Shown: piece after piece, positions 8,338 to 14,933 of the stretch
Numbering within the stretch: position 1 is the first letter of the stretch
Layout: each line of letters starts with the position of its first letter
Assembly: GCA_001772665.1 (NCBI GenBank)
Contig: MEVH01000015.1
Span: 13,223 to 50,283, forward strand
Length of the DNA: 37,061 nt
DNA from: a candidate division WWE3 bacterium RIFCSPLOWO2_01_FULL_39_13
GTDB taxonomy: Bacteria > Patescibacteriota > WWE3 > 2-01-FULL-39-13
Direction: 5' to 3'
Made by a program: the position numbers and the translations under genes
The notes under the pieces: generated by a model
What the model was told of the DNA's origin: nothing
Seen by the model: the letters and a program-made list of their open reading frames with translations, nothing else
Database searches by the model: none

Positions 8338-9243
8338 CTAGTCAGGTGCTTCCCTTTTTCTCCACCGGAAGTATCCTGCAGCTTCCGGCATCGATACCGC
8401 TGTAGCGACAATCAAGCCTCCAACTATCTCATTTACCGTTAACCGCTGATTCAAAAAAATCCATCCAAAAGCTGATGCAAAGAGTATTTCGCTCGATAAT
8501 ACTATTGTCCCCAAGTTTAGATCAAAATATTGGAATCCGATAACCAGCAGATAATTAAAGAGAACCAAAAGTCCTCCAGAAATAATAGCTGCTGAAATAG
8601 ATGGGAAAGTCAATTTATCTGCAAAGAAAAGCGACTGCTTAAAGTACATTGCAAAGGCTCCAGATATTACAATTCCTCCAGCCATTGGCACCGCCGCAAT
8701 TATTATCCGATCCATCCTTTCCGCTAAATGTTTTCTAAAACCATTAGAAACTACATCTAACAGTCCAGCCAATAAACCAAGCAGCACACCCCAGTTCAGC
8801 AAGTTACCTGAGAATGGGTTTGAGAACATTATTAGTCCAATAATTGCCAGCATAAGAGAAATGAACTTAAGTTTTGTAAGCTTTTCATTAAATACAAAGG
8901 CACCTATTATCAAACTTGCAGTGAACGCAGCCATATAAAAAGAAAATGTTGCCAAGGCTATCTTTGTAAAGAGAATGGAAAGTGTATAAAAAATTATTCC
9001 AAAAGGGAAAACTACACCAAGGAGTAATGTGTCTTTCGAAAACAGTACTTCTCTCTTTATGGCTGTCTTCTTAAAAAGAAGTACAGCTACCACAAATAGT
9101 GACGCAAGTAAATATCTGAAGAAAATCTGCTGAAAAGAGCCGAGATCTTCGTTTATGATAGTAATCCAGACCCCAAAAGATCCGTAACCGATAGCGCTTA
9201 GCAGTATTGCAACGAAACCTCTGTTTCTTGTTGAAACATTCAC
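8338..9243 (-). CDS. EamA/DMT-family transporter
   Basis: 301 residues with about ten hydrophobic helices in two repeated EamA halves (the first begins FVAILLSAIGYGSFGVW, the second from about residue 150 begins GVLLGLLAGLLDVVSNGF). The family exports or imports small metabolites; substrate unknown. The start is GTG at 9243, with TATAAT at 9250-9255 six nt upstream. The end of the gene overlaps only the unlikely longer version of the phosphatase frame. Confidence 0.85.
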   Translation of the reverse strand: MNVSTRNRGFVAILLSAIGYGSFGVWITIINEDLGSFQQIFFRYLLASLFVVAVLLFKKTAIKREVLFSKDTLLLGVVFPFGIIFYTLSILFTKIALATFSFYMAAFTASLIIGAFVFNEKLTKLKFISLMLAIIGLIMFSNPFSGNLLNWGVLLGLLAGLLDVVSNGFRKHLAERMDRIIIAAVPMAGGIVISGAFAMYFKQSLFFADKLTFPSISAAIISGGLLVLFNYLLVIGFQYFDLNLGTIVLSSEILFASAFGWIFLNQRLTVNEIVGGLIVATAVSMPEAAGYFRWRKREAPD

Positions 9244-9249
9244 CCTCAG

Positions 9250-9255
9250 ATTATA
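9250..9255 (-). promoter_or_regulatory. -10 box of the EamA gene
   Basis: TATAAT on the minus strand ending 6 nt before the GTG start; leaderless-type arrangement. Confidence 0.5.
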
Positions 9256-9282
9256 TCAGCAGCCGGTACCAATAACTGAAAG

Positions 9283-9343
9283 TGGTGGTGAGGGTGAGAA
9301 TCGGTCGCCACAGGCGACTTTCAGACCGGTGCCATGACTCACC
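9283..9343 (-). pseudogene. Decayed tRNA-Phe-like copy with inserted palindrome
   Basis: It retains the tRNA-Phe 5' bases, the CACCGGTCTGAAA anticodon arm half, and the 3' end CGATTCTCACCCTCACCACCA in two parts. About 13 nt of the D arm are lost, and the 17 nt from position 38 to the T loop are replaced by the palindrome GTCGCC-TGT-GGCGAC. It sits 88 bp downstream (minus strand) of the intact gene. Confidence 0.8.
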
Positions 9344-9370
9344 AATTAACTTATCCTCTACACCTTCTTC

Positions 9371-9446
9371 TGGTGGTGAGGGTGAGAATCGAACTCACAT
9401 AGCCGGTTTTTCAGACCGGTGCCGTGACCAACTTGGCTACCTCACC
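9371..9446 (-). tRNA. tRNA-Phe (GAA)
   Basis: Complete cloverleaf: acceptor GGTGAGG/CCTCACC, D stem GCC/GGC, anticodon stem CCGGT/ACCGG with loop CTGAAAA (anticodon GAA), T arm GTGAG-TTCGATT-CTCAC, discriminator A and an encoded CCA. Identified by hand folding. Confidence 0.93.
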
Positions 9447-9472
9447 AAAATTTCAAACACATTATTTTATCA

Positions 9473-9644
9473 TGGAGGCCCGTATCGGAATCGGTCGCCA
9501 CAGGCGACTTGCAGACTCATGCCTTACCTCCATCCATTATCTTATCCATCGCTATATCTGGAGGCCCGTATCGGAATCGGTCGCCGTAGGCGACTTGCAG
9601 ACTCATGCCTTACCTCCATCCATTATCTTATCCATCGCTATATC
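9473..9644 (-). repeat. Tandem pair of 86-bp units, each a decayed tRNA-Cys copy
   Basis: Two units (9473-9558 and 9559-9644) differ at two bases only, both in the loop of the palindrome (ACA versus GTA on the plus strand). Each holds the 3' end of tRNA-Cys (CGATTCCGATACGGGCCTCCA in two parts), the palindrome GTCGCC-NNN-GGCGAC, the segment GGCATGAGTCTGCAA and a spacer with GATAAGATAAT. The D arm and the 5' acceptor strand are lost. The intact tRNA-Cys starts at the next 86-bp step. Confidence 0.88.
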
Positions 9645-9718
9645 TGGAGGCCCGTATCGGAATCGAACCGATGGTGAGAGTTTTGCAGACTCATGCCTTG
9701 CCACTTGGCGAACGGGCC
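9645..9718 (-). tRNA. tRNA-Cys (GCA)
   Basis: Complete fold: acceptor GGCCCGT/ACGGGCC, D arm GCC-AAGTGGCAA-GGC, anticodon loop CTGCAAA (anticodon GCA), T arm ATCGG-TTCGATT-CCGAT, discriminator T and encoded CCA. The first pair of the anticodon stem is T-T, a minor mismatch. Confidence 0.92.
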
Positions 9719-9721
9719 ACA

Positions 9722-9970
9722 CTATAAATTTAAATTATCTCCTAACTTCTTTTTAATTTGCTCCCTTCCTCGTCCACTCTTGATAAACTTTTCTCTTCTT
9801 TCAGCTTCAAACTTTTTTTTATAACATTCAAAATAAATCAACACAGGTTTCTGCCCACGAGTTGTTCTAACCTGACCGTTTAAATGCTCTAGCATCCTCC
9901 TGTCTAAATTATTCGTATATCCATAATAAAACCTGTTATTCTTTTGTCTAAGGACATAGACATAATACAT
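9722..9970 (-). CDS. GIY-YIG endonuclease domain protein
   Basis: A small stand-alone GIY-YIG domain (about 82 residues): YYVYVL supplies the GIY strand, FYYGYTNNLDRRMLEHLNG the YIG strand with the following catalytic Arg, and the C-terminal half is basic (KKFEAERREKFIKSGRGR). A GTG at 9976 would add two residues but lies inside the decayed tRNA copy, so the ATG at 9970 is preferred. The gene fills the space between a decayed tRNA-Cys copy and the intact tRNA-Cys, its stop being 3 nt from the tRNA 5' end. Single-domain members (UPF0213-like) are common; homing activity here is only inferred from position. Confidence 0.85.
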   Translation of the reverse strand: MYYVYVLRQKNNRFYYGYTNNLDRRMLEHLNGQVRTTRGQKPVLIYFECYKKKFEAERREKFIKSGRGREQIKKKLGDNLNL

Positions 9971-9975
9971 TTTCA

Positions 9976-10066
9976 CCGAGACCCGTATCGGAATCGGTCA
10001 CCGTAGGCGACTTGCAGACTCATGCCTTACCACCCTCCTACGGCGGGCATGCTTGGCGAACGAGCC
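9976..10066 (-). pseudogene. Decayed tRNA-Cys copy with two palindromic insertions
   Basis: The acceptor strands GGCTCGT and ACGGGTC still pair (two G.T wobbles) but CCA has become CGG. A 19-nt insert with near-palindromic CCCGCC-GTA-GGAGGG interrupts the D loop, and positions 38 to the T loop are replaced by GTCGCC-TAC-GGTGAC, the same replacement seen in the other copies. Cannot fold as a working tRNA. Confidence 0.8.
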
Positions 10067-10154
10067 AAAGAATCTTTCTTCAAAGGAAATTATACCAATT
10101 AAAAGCTTTACTGGACACGCAAACCACGTCTTCGTCTATTCTTTGGGTCTATGA

Positions 10155-10160
10155 TATTAT
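10155..10160 (+). promoter_or_regulatory. -10 box of the SPL-like gene
   Basis: TATTAT ending 6 nt before the GTG start at 10167; leaderless-type. Confidence 0.45.
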
Positions 10161-10166
10161 CTTTCT

Positions 10167-11012
10167 GTGGATCTAAAAGAAATTGAGGCAAAATCCATTC
10201 TTGTTAAATCGAATCTTCCTGATACCGATTATGTAATAAATCCATACACTGGATGCAGTTTTGGATGCACTTATTGCTACGCCAGCTTTATGGGCAGGTT
10301 CAACGGAAAAACTTTTGATGACTGGGGGAAATATGTCTTTGCAAAAACCAATGCTCCTAAGCTTCTAGAAAGACAAATCAAAAGTATTAAAAACAAAGGC
10401 AAAGGAAAAACTGTTTTTCTAAGCTCAGTAACGGATCCTTATCAAGGGATAGAGGCTAAATATAAACTCACGCGACAATGTTTACAGACACTTTTCGAAC
10501 ATGACTTTCAAGGACTAGTTGCAATACTTACTAAATCAGATTTAGTTTTAAGGGATTTAAACATCCTCCAAAAGCTACACCATGTGGAGGCTGGATTAAC
10601 TATCACGTCAACTGACGACTCTATTTCAAGGTATTTTGAAAAATATGCTCCCGCAGTGTCTAGAAGACTGAAGGCTTTAGCCACACTTAACAAAGCTAAA
10701 ATTTCTACGTATGCATTTATCGGCCCTTTGCTCCCTCACTATATCAGCAAAGAAAAGGAACTGGACAAACTGCTAAAGGCGATTGCCGACACAGGCACAA
10801 AAGAAGTCTACGTAGAGCATATTAATTTGACCAGTTACATATTGGGAAGACTCAGAAAAGAAATGAAAAATGCCGATCCGAAAATTTTAGACACATTCTA
10901 TAAATCCAAAAACAAAAAATACCAAGAAGAACTGGACAAAATAGTAGAGGATTTGTGTAAGAAGCACAAACTTAAGATTCGTCTAGGGAAAACCATAAAA
11001 CATGGGCAATAG
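10167..11012 (+). CDS. SPL-family radical SAM protein
   Basis: 281 residues, GTG start. The radical SAM cluster site CSFGCTYCY (C30, C34, C37) follows NPYTGC, the phrase typical of the spore-photoproduct-lyase-like family. SSVTDPYQ and the TKSDLVLRD strand are also characteristic. The family binds a 4Fe-4S cluster and S-adenosylmethionine; true SplB repairs spore photoproduct, but this is a shorter, uncharacterised branch in a non-sporulating lineage, so the substrate is unknown. It stands alone, divergent from the tRNA array. Confidence 0.85.
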   Translation: MDLKEIEAKSILVKSNLPDTDYVINPYTGCSFGCTYCYASFMGRFNGKTFDDWGKYVFAKTNAPKLLERQIKSIKNKGKGKTVFLSSVTDPYQGIEAKYKLTRQCLQTLFEHDFQGLVAILTKSDLVLRDLNILQKLHHVEAGLTITSTDDSISRYFEKYAPAVSRRLKALATLNKAKISTYAFIGPLLPHYISKEKELDKLLKAIADTGTKEVYVEHINLTSYILGRLRKEMKNADPKILDTFYKSKNKKYQEELDKIVEDLCKKHKLKIRLGKTIKHGQ

Positions 11013-11093
11013 AGATAGAATTAATCTAAGTAGAGATTTACTCCTTTCGACTCCTCTTCTTGTCATCCCAATCGCTCAACTGCCAACTACTTA

Positions 11094-11123
11094 TTGACAC
11101 TCTCTGGGTTGGTCTGCTATATT
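11094..11123 (+). promoter_or_regulatory. Promoter of groES-groEL
   Basis: TTGACA (11094-11099), an 18-bp spacer and TATATT (11118-11123). The expected start near 11130 leaves a leader of about 80 nt, unlike most genes here. No CIRCE element (TTAGCACTC-N9-GAGTGCTAA) is seen. Confidence 0.65.
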
Positions 11124-11163
11124 TTGACCCGATAGTATAAATATTAGTTATTATTTCGAGGAT

Positions 11164-11197
11164 AATTGGCGCTTTCAAAAATCTGAAAACCCCAATT
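11164..11197 (+). promoter_or_regulatory. Stem-loop in the groES leader
   Basis: AATTGG (11164-11169) pairs with CCAATT (11192-11197), and TTTCA (11173-11177) pairs with TGAAA (11184-11188) across a small internal loop. It ends 12 nt before the ATG, so it could affect initiation. Role is a guess. Confidence 0.4.
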
Positions 11198-11209
11198 CCA
11201 AAAACAAAT

Positions 11210-11503
11210 ATGAAGATAAAACCTATATCAGATAAGGTCGTTCTTAAACTTTTAGATCCTAAAGAAAAAACCTCAGGAGGAATTTACCTCCCAGACGAAG
11301 CCCAAGAAGAAACACATTTAGCAGAAGTCATAGCAGTCGGCGAAGGAAGATTTTCTGAAAGCGGACAGCTCATAAAACCCGGCGTTAAAAAAGGCCAGAA
11401 AGTCCTTATCAAAGGCAAATGGGCCGGAGACAACGTAACCATAGACGGCGTCGAATACAAAATAGTCAGCGACACCGACATTTTAGCTGTAGTCGAAGAT
11501 TAG
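11210..11503 (+). CDS. groES: Co-chaperonin GroES
   Basis: 97 residues, normal length. It has the GroES opening KPISDKVVLKLLDPKEKTSGG, split here as KPISDKVVLKLL and KEKTSGGIYLPD (the mobile loop region that contacts GroEL), and the C-terminal part GVEYKIVSDTDILAVVED. It caps the GroEL ring during protein folding in the cytosol. It is first in the groESL operon behind a good sigma-70-type promoter; groEL follows after 78 bp. Confidence 0.97.
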   Translation: MKIKPISDKVVLKLLDPKEKTSGGIYLPDEAQEETHLAEVIAVGEGRFSESGQLIKPGVKKGQKVLIKGKWAGDNVTIDGVEYKIVSDTDILAVVED

Positions 11504-11532
11504 TTGCTTAGTTTAAAAAATATCAATTAGTT

Positions 11533-11565
11533 CAAGAAGCTATAGTATTTTTCTCTAACTTCTTG
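11533..11565 (+). other. Inverted repeat between groES and groEL
   Basis: CAAGAAG (11533-11539) and CTTCTTG (11559-11565) flank a 19-nt AT-rich loop, ending 16 nt before the groEL ATG. It might tune the groES/groEL ratio; no direct evidence. Confidence 0.3.
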
Positions 11566-11581
11566 GGATCACAAATAAAAT

Positions 11582-13213
11582 ATGCCAAAACAAATTATAT
11601 ACAAACAGGAAGCCCAGACAAAACTCAAAAAAGGAGTAGACGCAGTTGCAAACGCAGTCGGCGCAACCATGGGTCCGCTCGGTCGGAATGTCGGGTTGGA
11701 AAAAACATGGGGAGCTCCAACTGTAACCCACGATGGCGTAACCGTAGCAAAAGAAATTGAGCTTAAAGACAAATTCGAAAACATTGGGGCAAAGCTCGTT
11801 TTAGAAGCAGCCACCAAAACCAATGATGTTGCAGGCGATGGAACCACTACTGCTATACTTATCGCCCAGGCGCTTGTTGAATCAGGACTCAAAAATGTCG
11901 CAGCAGGAGCCAATCCAATGTTTGTCCGCCGTGGCCTTGAAAAAGCGGTCAAAGAAGTAACTGCAAAAATCAAAGAAATGGCAAAAGATATAAAAGTGGA
12001 TGAACGCACACAGGTAGCAACCAACTCAGCGCAGGATCCGCAGATCGGCAAAATAATCGCCGACGCCATGCAGAAAGTCGGCCCTGACGGCGTAATCACC
12101 ATAGAAGAAGGCCGAAGCCTTGAAATGGAGCTAGAAACCAAAGAAGGAATGAACTTCGACAATGGCTATTTATCGGCATACTTCGTAACTGATCCCGACA
12201 AGATGGTCGCAGAGATTGAAGATGCACATATTCTTATAACTGATAAAAAAATAAGCACCCTTCAGGATCTGGTTCCAATGCTCGAGAATCTCGTTAAGTT
12301 AACGCAGAATCTTGTAATAATTGCAGAGGATATCGAAGGCCAGGCTCTAGCCACTCTAGTAGTCAATAAACTGCGCGGATCTTTAAAGGTTCTTGCGGTA
12401 AAAGCTCCAGGATTCGGCGATAGAAGAAAATCAATGCTTGAAGATATAGCAGCGGTCACCGGCGGGCAACTCATAAGCGATGATGTCGGCAGAAAGCTGG
12501 ATTCTGTGACTATTGAAGATCTCGGCCGTGCAGATAAAGTCATTTCAACCAAAGACGACACAACTATCGTCGGTGGAAAGGGAAACAAAGAATTAATCAA
12601 AGCACGCGAAAATCAGATCAGAAAAGAAATGGATGAATCTACAAGCGACTACGATAAAGAGAAACTGCAAGAAAGACTTGCAAAACTTATAGGAGGAGTC
12701 GCAATAATAAGCGTAGGCGCAGCAACTGAAGCAGAGATGAAAGAGAAAAAGTACCGTGTAGAAGACGCTGTCAATGCCACTCAGGCCGCAGTGGCCGAAG
12801 GCATTGTCCCAGGAGGAGGAGTCGCATTTCTTAAAGCAAGAAGGGTTTTAAACAGCCTTAAGCTTGACAAAGAGGAACAAGTGGGAGTTGAAATCCTTCA
12901 CGAGGCGCTTGAAAAGCCTTTCAGAAAGCTTGCCGAAAATGCCGGTCTTGAGCCCGGAATGTACATAAAAGAGATAGAGGATAATCTTTCTAAAAATATA
13001 GGACTTAATGTAATGACTGGAGTACTTGAAAATATGCTCGAAGCCGGGATAATTGATCCCGCGAAAGTAACCAGAAGCGCGGTGGAAAATGCCGTCAGCG
13101 TTGCTATAAGCATTATTACAACTGATGCATTAATTGCAGATGAACCTCAACCAGAAAAACCCGAACCAGGAGCCGGAGGCGGAATGCCGGGTGGCATGGG
13201 CGGAATGATGTAA
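11582..13213 (+). CDS. groEL: Chaperonin GroEL
   Basis: 543 residues, full length. ATP-site strings include TMGPLGRNV (~29-37), [10 protein letters not shown] (~48-57) and GDGTTT (85-90); the apical part has [14 protein letters not shown], the C-terminal equatorial part has [10 protein letters not shown], and the protein ends in the flexible Gly-Met tail ([11 protein letters not shown]). It forms the ATP-driven folding chamber with GroES. No Shine-Dalgarno is seen before the ATG. A strong terminator follows. Confidence 0.98.
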   Translation: MPKQIIYKQEAQTKLKKGVDAVANAVGATMGPLGRNVGLEKTWGAPTVTHDGVTVAKEIELKDKFENIGAKLVLEAATKTNDVAGDGTTTAILIAQALVESGLKNVAAGANPMFVRRGLEKAVKEVTAKIKEMAKDIKVDERTQVATNSAQDPQIGKIIADAMQKVGPDGVITIEEGRSLEMELETKEGMNFDNGYLSAYFVTDPDKMVAEIEDAHILITDKKISTLQDLVPMLENLVKLTQNLVIIAEDIEGQALATLVVNKLRGSLKVLAVKAPGFGDRRKSMLEDIAAVTGGQLISDDVGRKLDSVTIEDLGRADKVISTKDDTTIVGGKGNKELIKARENQIRKEMDESTSDYDKEKLQERLAKLIGGVAIISVGAATEAEMKEKKYRVEDAVNATQAAVAEGIVPGGGVAFLKARRVLNSLKLDKEEQVGVEILHEALEKPFRKLAENAGLEPGMYIKEIEDNLSKNIGLNVMTGVLENMLEAGIIDPAKVTRSAVENAVSVAISIITTDALIADEPQPEKPEPGAGGGMPGGMGGMM

Positions 13214-13233
13214 AACTCAGATATCTAAAAACT

Positions 13234-13276
13234 CCCGGAGGTTGTCCGAAAAAGCCTCCGGGGTTGACTCTTTTTT
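13234..13276 (+). terminator. Intrinsic terminator of groESL
   Basis: CCCGGAGG (13234-13241) pairs with CCTCCGGG (13255-13262), 13-nt loop, followed after a short gap by TTTTTT (13271-13276). Confidence 0.8.
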
Positions 13277-13300
13277 CCAACACAAATAATCTATCTATTA

Positions 13301-13744
13301 TTATAATGATATCTTCTTTATTACTGCATCGGGCTCCATTCTGATTACCCCAATTTTGTCAAAATCCTTGTCATATGAAATCACTATCCACTCTCGGCTT
13401 GAAACATTATCTATAGAGGATATTAATGCATCAATATACTTTACAGATTTATCGTTATAGATCCTAAGCGCACCTTCATAGTTGTACTTGTCCACGATAT
13501 CAAGCCCGTGGAGATTATGTATACTTTGAAGCGAGTAAATTACATCTTCTTTTGAAAGCCTGTAAAACGACTTCAGTGTCCAGACTATTTCCGCTAAAAT
13601 AATCCCTGCAGTAACCGATTTAACCTTATTCATTTTAACAAGCTTCAAAAACCCTACACAGTCATTAAACATTCGTGCATCATCTTTTATTATTGTTCTC
13701 AGAAAAATATTAGAGTCAATAAAATAGGTTTTAGACTCTTTCAT
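13301..13744 (-). CDS. PIN-domain toxin, VapC-like
   Basis: 147 residues. The PIN fold shows in YFIDSNIFLR (first catalytic Asp near residue 9), AEIVWTL (Glu about 52), YIDALI (Asp near 98) and VISYDKDFDKI (near 122-127). PIN toxins are Mg-dependent ribonucleases. Its start overlaps the end of the AbrB-type antitoxin gene by 14 bp, the usual antitoxin-first order. Confidence 0.85.
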   Translation of the reverse strand: MKESKTYFIDSNIFLRTIIKDDARMFNDCVGFLKLVKMNKVKSVTAGIILAEIVWTLKSFYRLSKEDVIYSLQSIHNLHGLDIVDKYNYEGALRIYNDKSVKYIDALISSIDNVSSREWIVISYDKDFDKIGVIRMEPDAVIKKISL

Positions 13745-13964
13745 AGTTTTTCTCTAACGATTCTCTCGCCAAAAGGATGGATTTATTTCCTTTCGACTTG
13801 AACTTTCCCGCAATATCAAGGATGTCATGCGTAGGCACAACTTTTATATTCTTCCCAAAAGCCTCTATCTTTACTTTGTCATAAATCTTTATTCCAAGAT
13901 TGTCCCTTATCGTTTTTGGAAGTGTTATCTGTCCTTTTTGAGTAACCGTAGTCACATAAGTCAT
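13731..13964 (-). CDS. AbrB/SpoVT-type antitoxin, VapB-like
   Basis: 77 residues opening with a swapped-hairpin AbrB DNA-binding domain (VTQKGQITLPKTIRDNLGI), followed by a C-terminal tail likely to wrap the PIN toxin. Such antitoxins repress their own operon as well as neutralising the toxin. TATAGT lies 6 nt before the ATG. Confidence 0.85.
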   Translation of the reverse strand: MTYVTTVTQKGQITLPKTIRDNLGIKIYDKVKIEAFGKNIKVVPTHDILDIAGKFKSKGNKSILLARESLEKNYERV

Positions 13965-13970
13965 ACCAAC

Positions 13971-13976
13971 ACTATA
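13971..13976 (-). promoter_or_regulatory. -10 box of the VapBC-like operon
   Basis: TATAGT on the minus strand, 6 nt upstream of the ATG at 13964; leaderless-type. Confidence 0.5.
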
Positions 13977-14092
13977 AGTATTACTGCGACCCTTGTCAAT
14001 ACCGGCTAGCGCAACTGAACAACCTTGAAGCCACAGAGATGCCTAAGTTCTAGACTCACTTTGTGTTAAAATCTCAATATTAAGATTAAGAT

Positions 14093-14818
14093 ATGCTGTC
14101 AGAAATTTTCAATAAATATCACATAGAACTTCTGAACGGGCTTAAGAAACATATTAAAAAAGAAGGATTGCAGAAACCCGAAAGCGGTAATAAGTACATT
14201 GGGACGAAAAGAATTTACTACAACATCAAGACAGAAGTAATAAACAATCTTGTAAAAAACTGGATAAAGGAGCATAAGAATCTTGGGATTTCTGAATACA
14301 CCGAATTGCTGAATTCCCTTTTTAAGGGCGAATCGCACGAGGAGTCTTCATTGGGAGGAAAACTCTTGGGATATCTGCCCAAATTAAGAAGTGAGCTGAA
14401 TCCACAAGCAATTGACAAATGGCTTGACAATGCAGATGGATGGGCAGAGGTGGACTGCATATGCCAGGCAAACTTTACCTCAAAAGAGCTCCTTCAGAAG
14501 TGGATTGAATGGGAAAATCTTATATCTAAATTCTCCACAGATAAAAACGTGCATAAAAAGCGCGCCAGCCTGGTCCTGCTGACAAAGCCAGCAAGACAAT
14601 CAGATGATTCTAGAATATCCAAACTCGCCTTTAAAAACATAGAAAAGCTGAAAGGTGAAAAAGACATTTTGATTACAAAAGCAGTTTCGTGGCTTCTGCG
14701 GGATCTTATAAAAAACCACCGCAGGCAAGTTGAAGACTATCTGTCGAAAAAAGGAGACTCACTTTCCAAAATTGCGGTGCGCGAAACTAAAAAAAAGCTT
14801 TTAACAGGAAGAAAGTGA
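14093..14818 (+). CDS. DNA alkylation repair protein, AlkD-like
   Basis: 241 residues, all-helical with HEAT-like repeats. Segments typical of the AlkD family are the WAEVDCICQANF region (~115-126), KRASLVLL (~155-162) and, most telling, ITKAVSWLLRDLIKNHRRQV followed by the C-terminal IAVRETKKKL. The family removes alkylated bases (N3/N7-alkylpurines) without base flipping. Identified from motif pattern by eye. It stands alone between the VapBC-like pair and the secretion cluster; TAAGAT lies 6 nt upstream of the ATG. Confidence 0.7.
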   Translation: MLSEIFNKYHIELLNGLKKHIKKEGLQKPESGNKYIGTKRIYYNIKTEVINNLVKNWIKEHKNLGISEYTELLNSLFKGESHEESSLGGKLLGYLPKLRSELNPQAIDKWLDNADGWAEVDCICQANFTSKELLQKWIEWENLISKFSTDKNVHKKRASLVLLTKPARQSDDSRISKLAFKNIEKLKGEKDILITKAVSWLLRDLIKNHRRQVEDYLSKKGDSLSKIAVRETKKKLLTGRK

Positions 14819-14933
14819 AAAATCCATTGGGACATTCCATCTTCGCGGATTGTAAATACTGCCTTTGAAGTTCGTTTACGACAAACCTCCTCAGCTACAC
14901 ACAAAATATGTCTGCGTGATAAACTTCTTGTAT

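Noticed and set aside
8265-8411. N-terminal extension of the PP2C-like protein
   Set aside because: It would overlap the EamA gene, lacks PP2C similarity, and TATAAT sits just before the internal ATG.
9473-9644. CRISPR-like array
   Set aside because: Only two units, 86-bp period, and the units including spacers are identical tRNA pieces; no cas genes.
9282-9756. Overlapping frames with repeats of RIGRHRRL and similar
   Set aside because: They are translations of the tRNA array; the repeated peptide comes from the palindrome and CGTATCGG tRNA sequence.
11569-12162. Long antisense frames opposite groEL and infB
   Set aside because: Typical Ser/Ala/Thr-rich shadow frames of strongly biased coding sequence.
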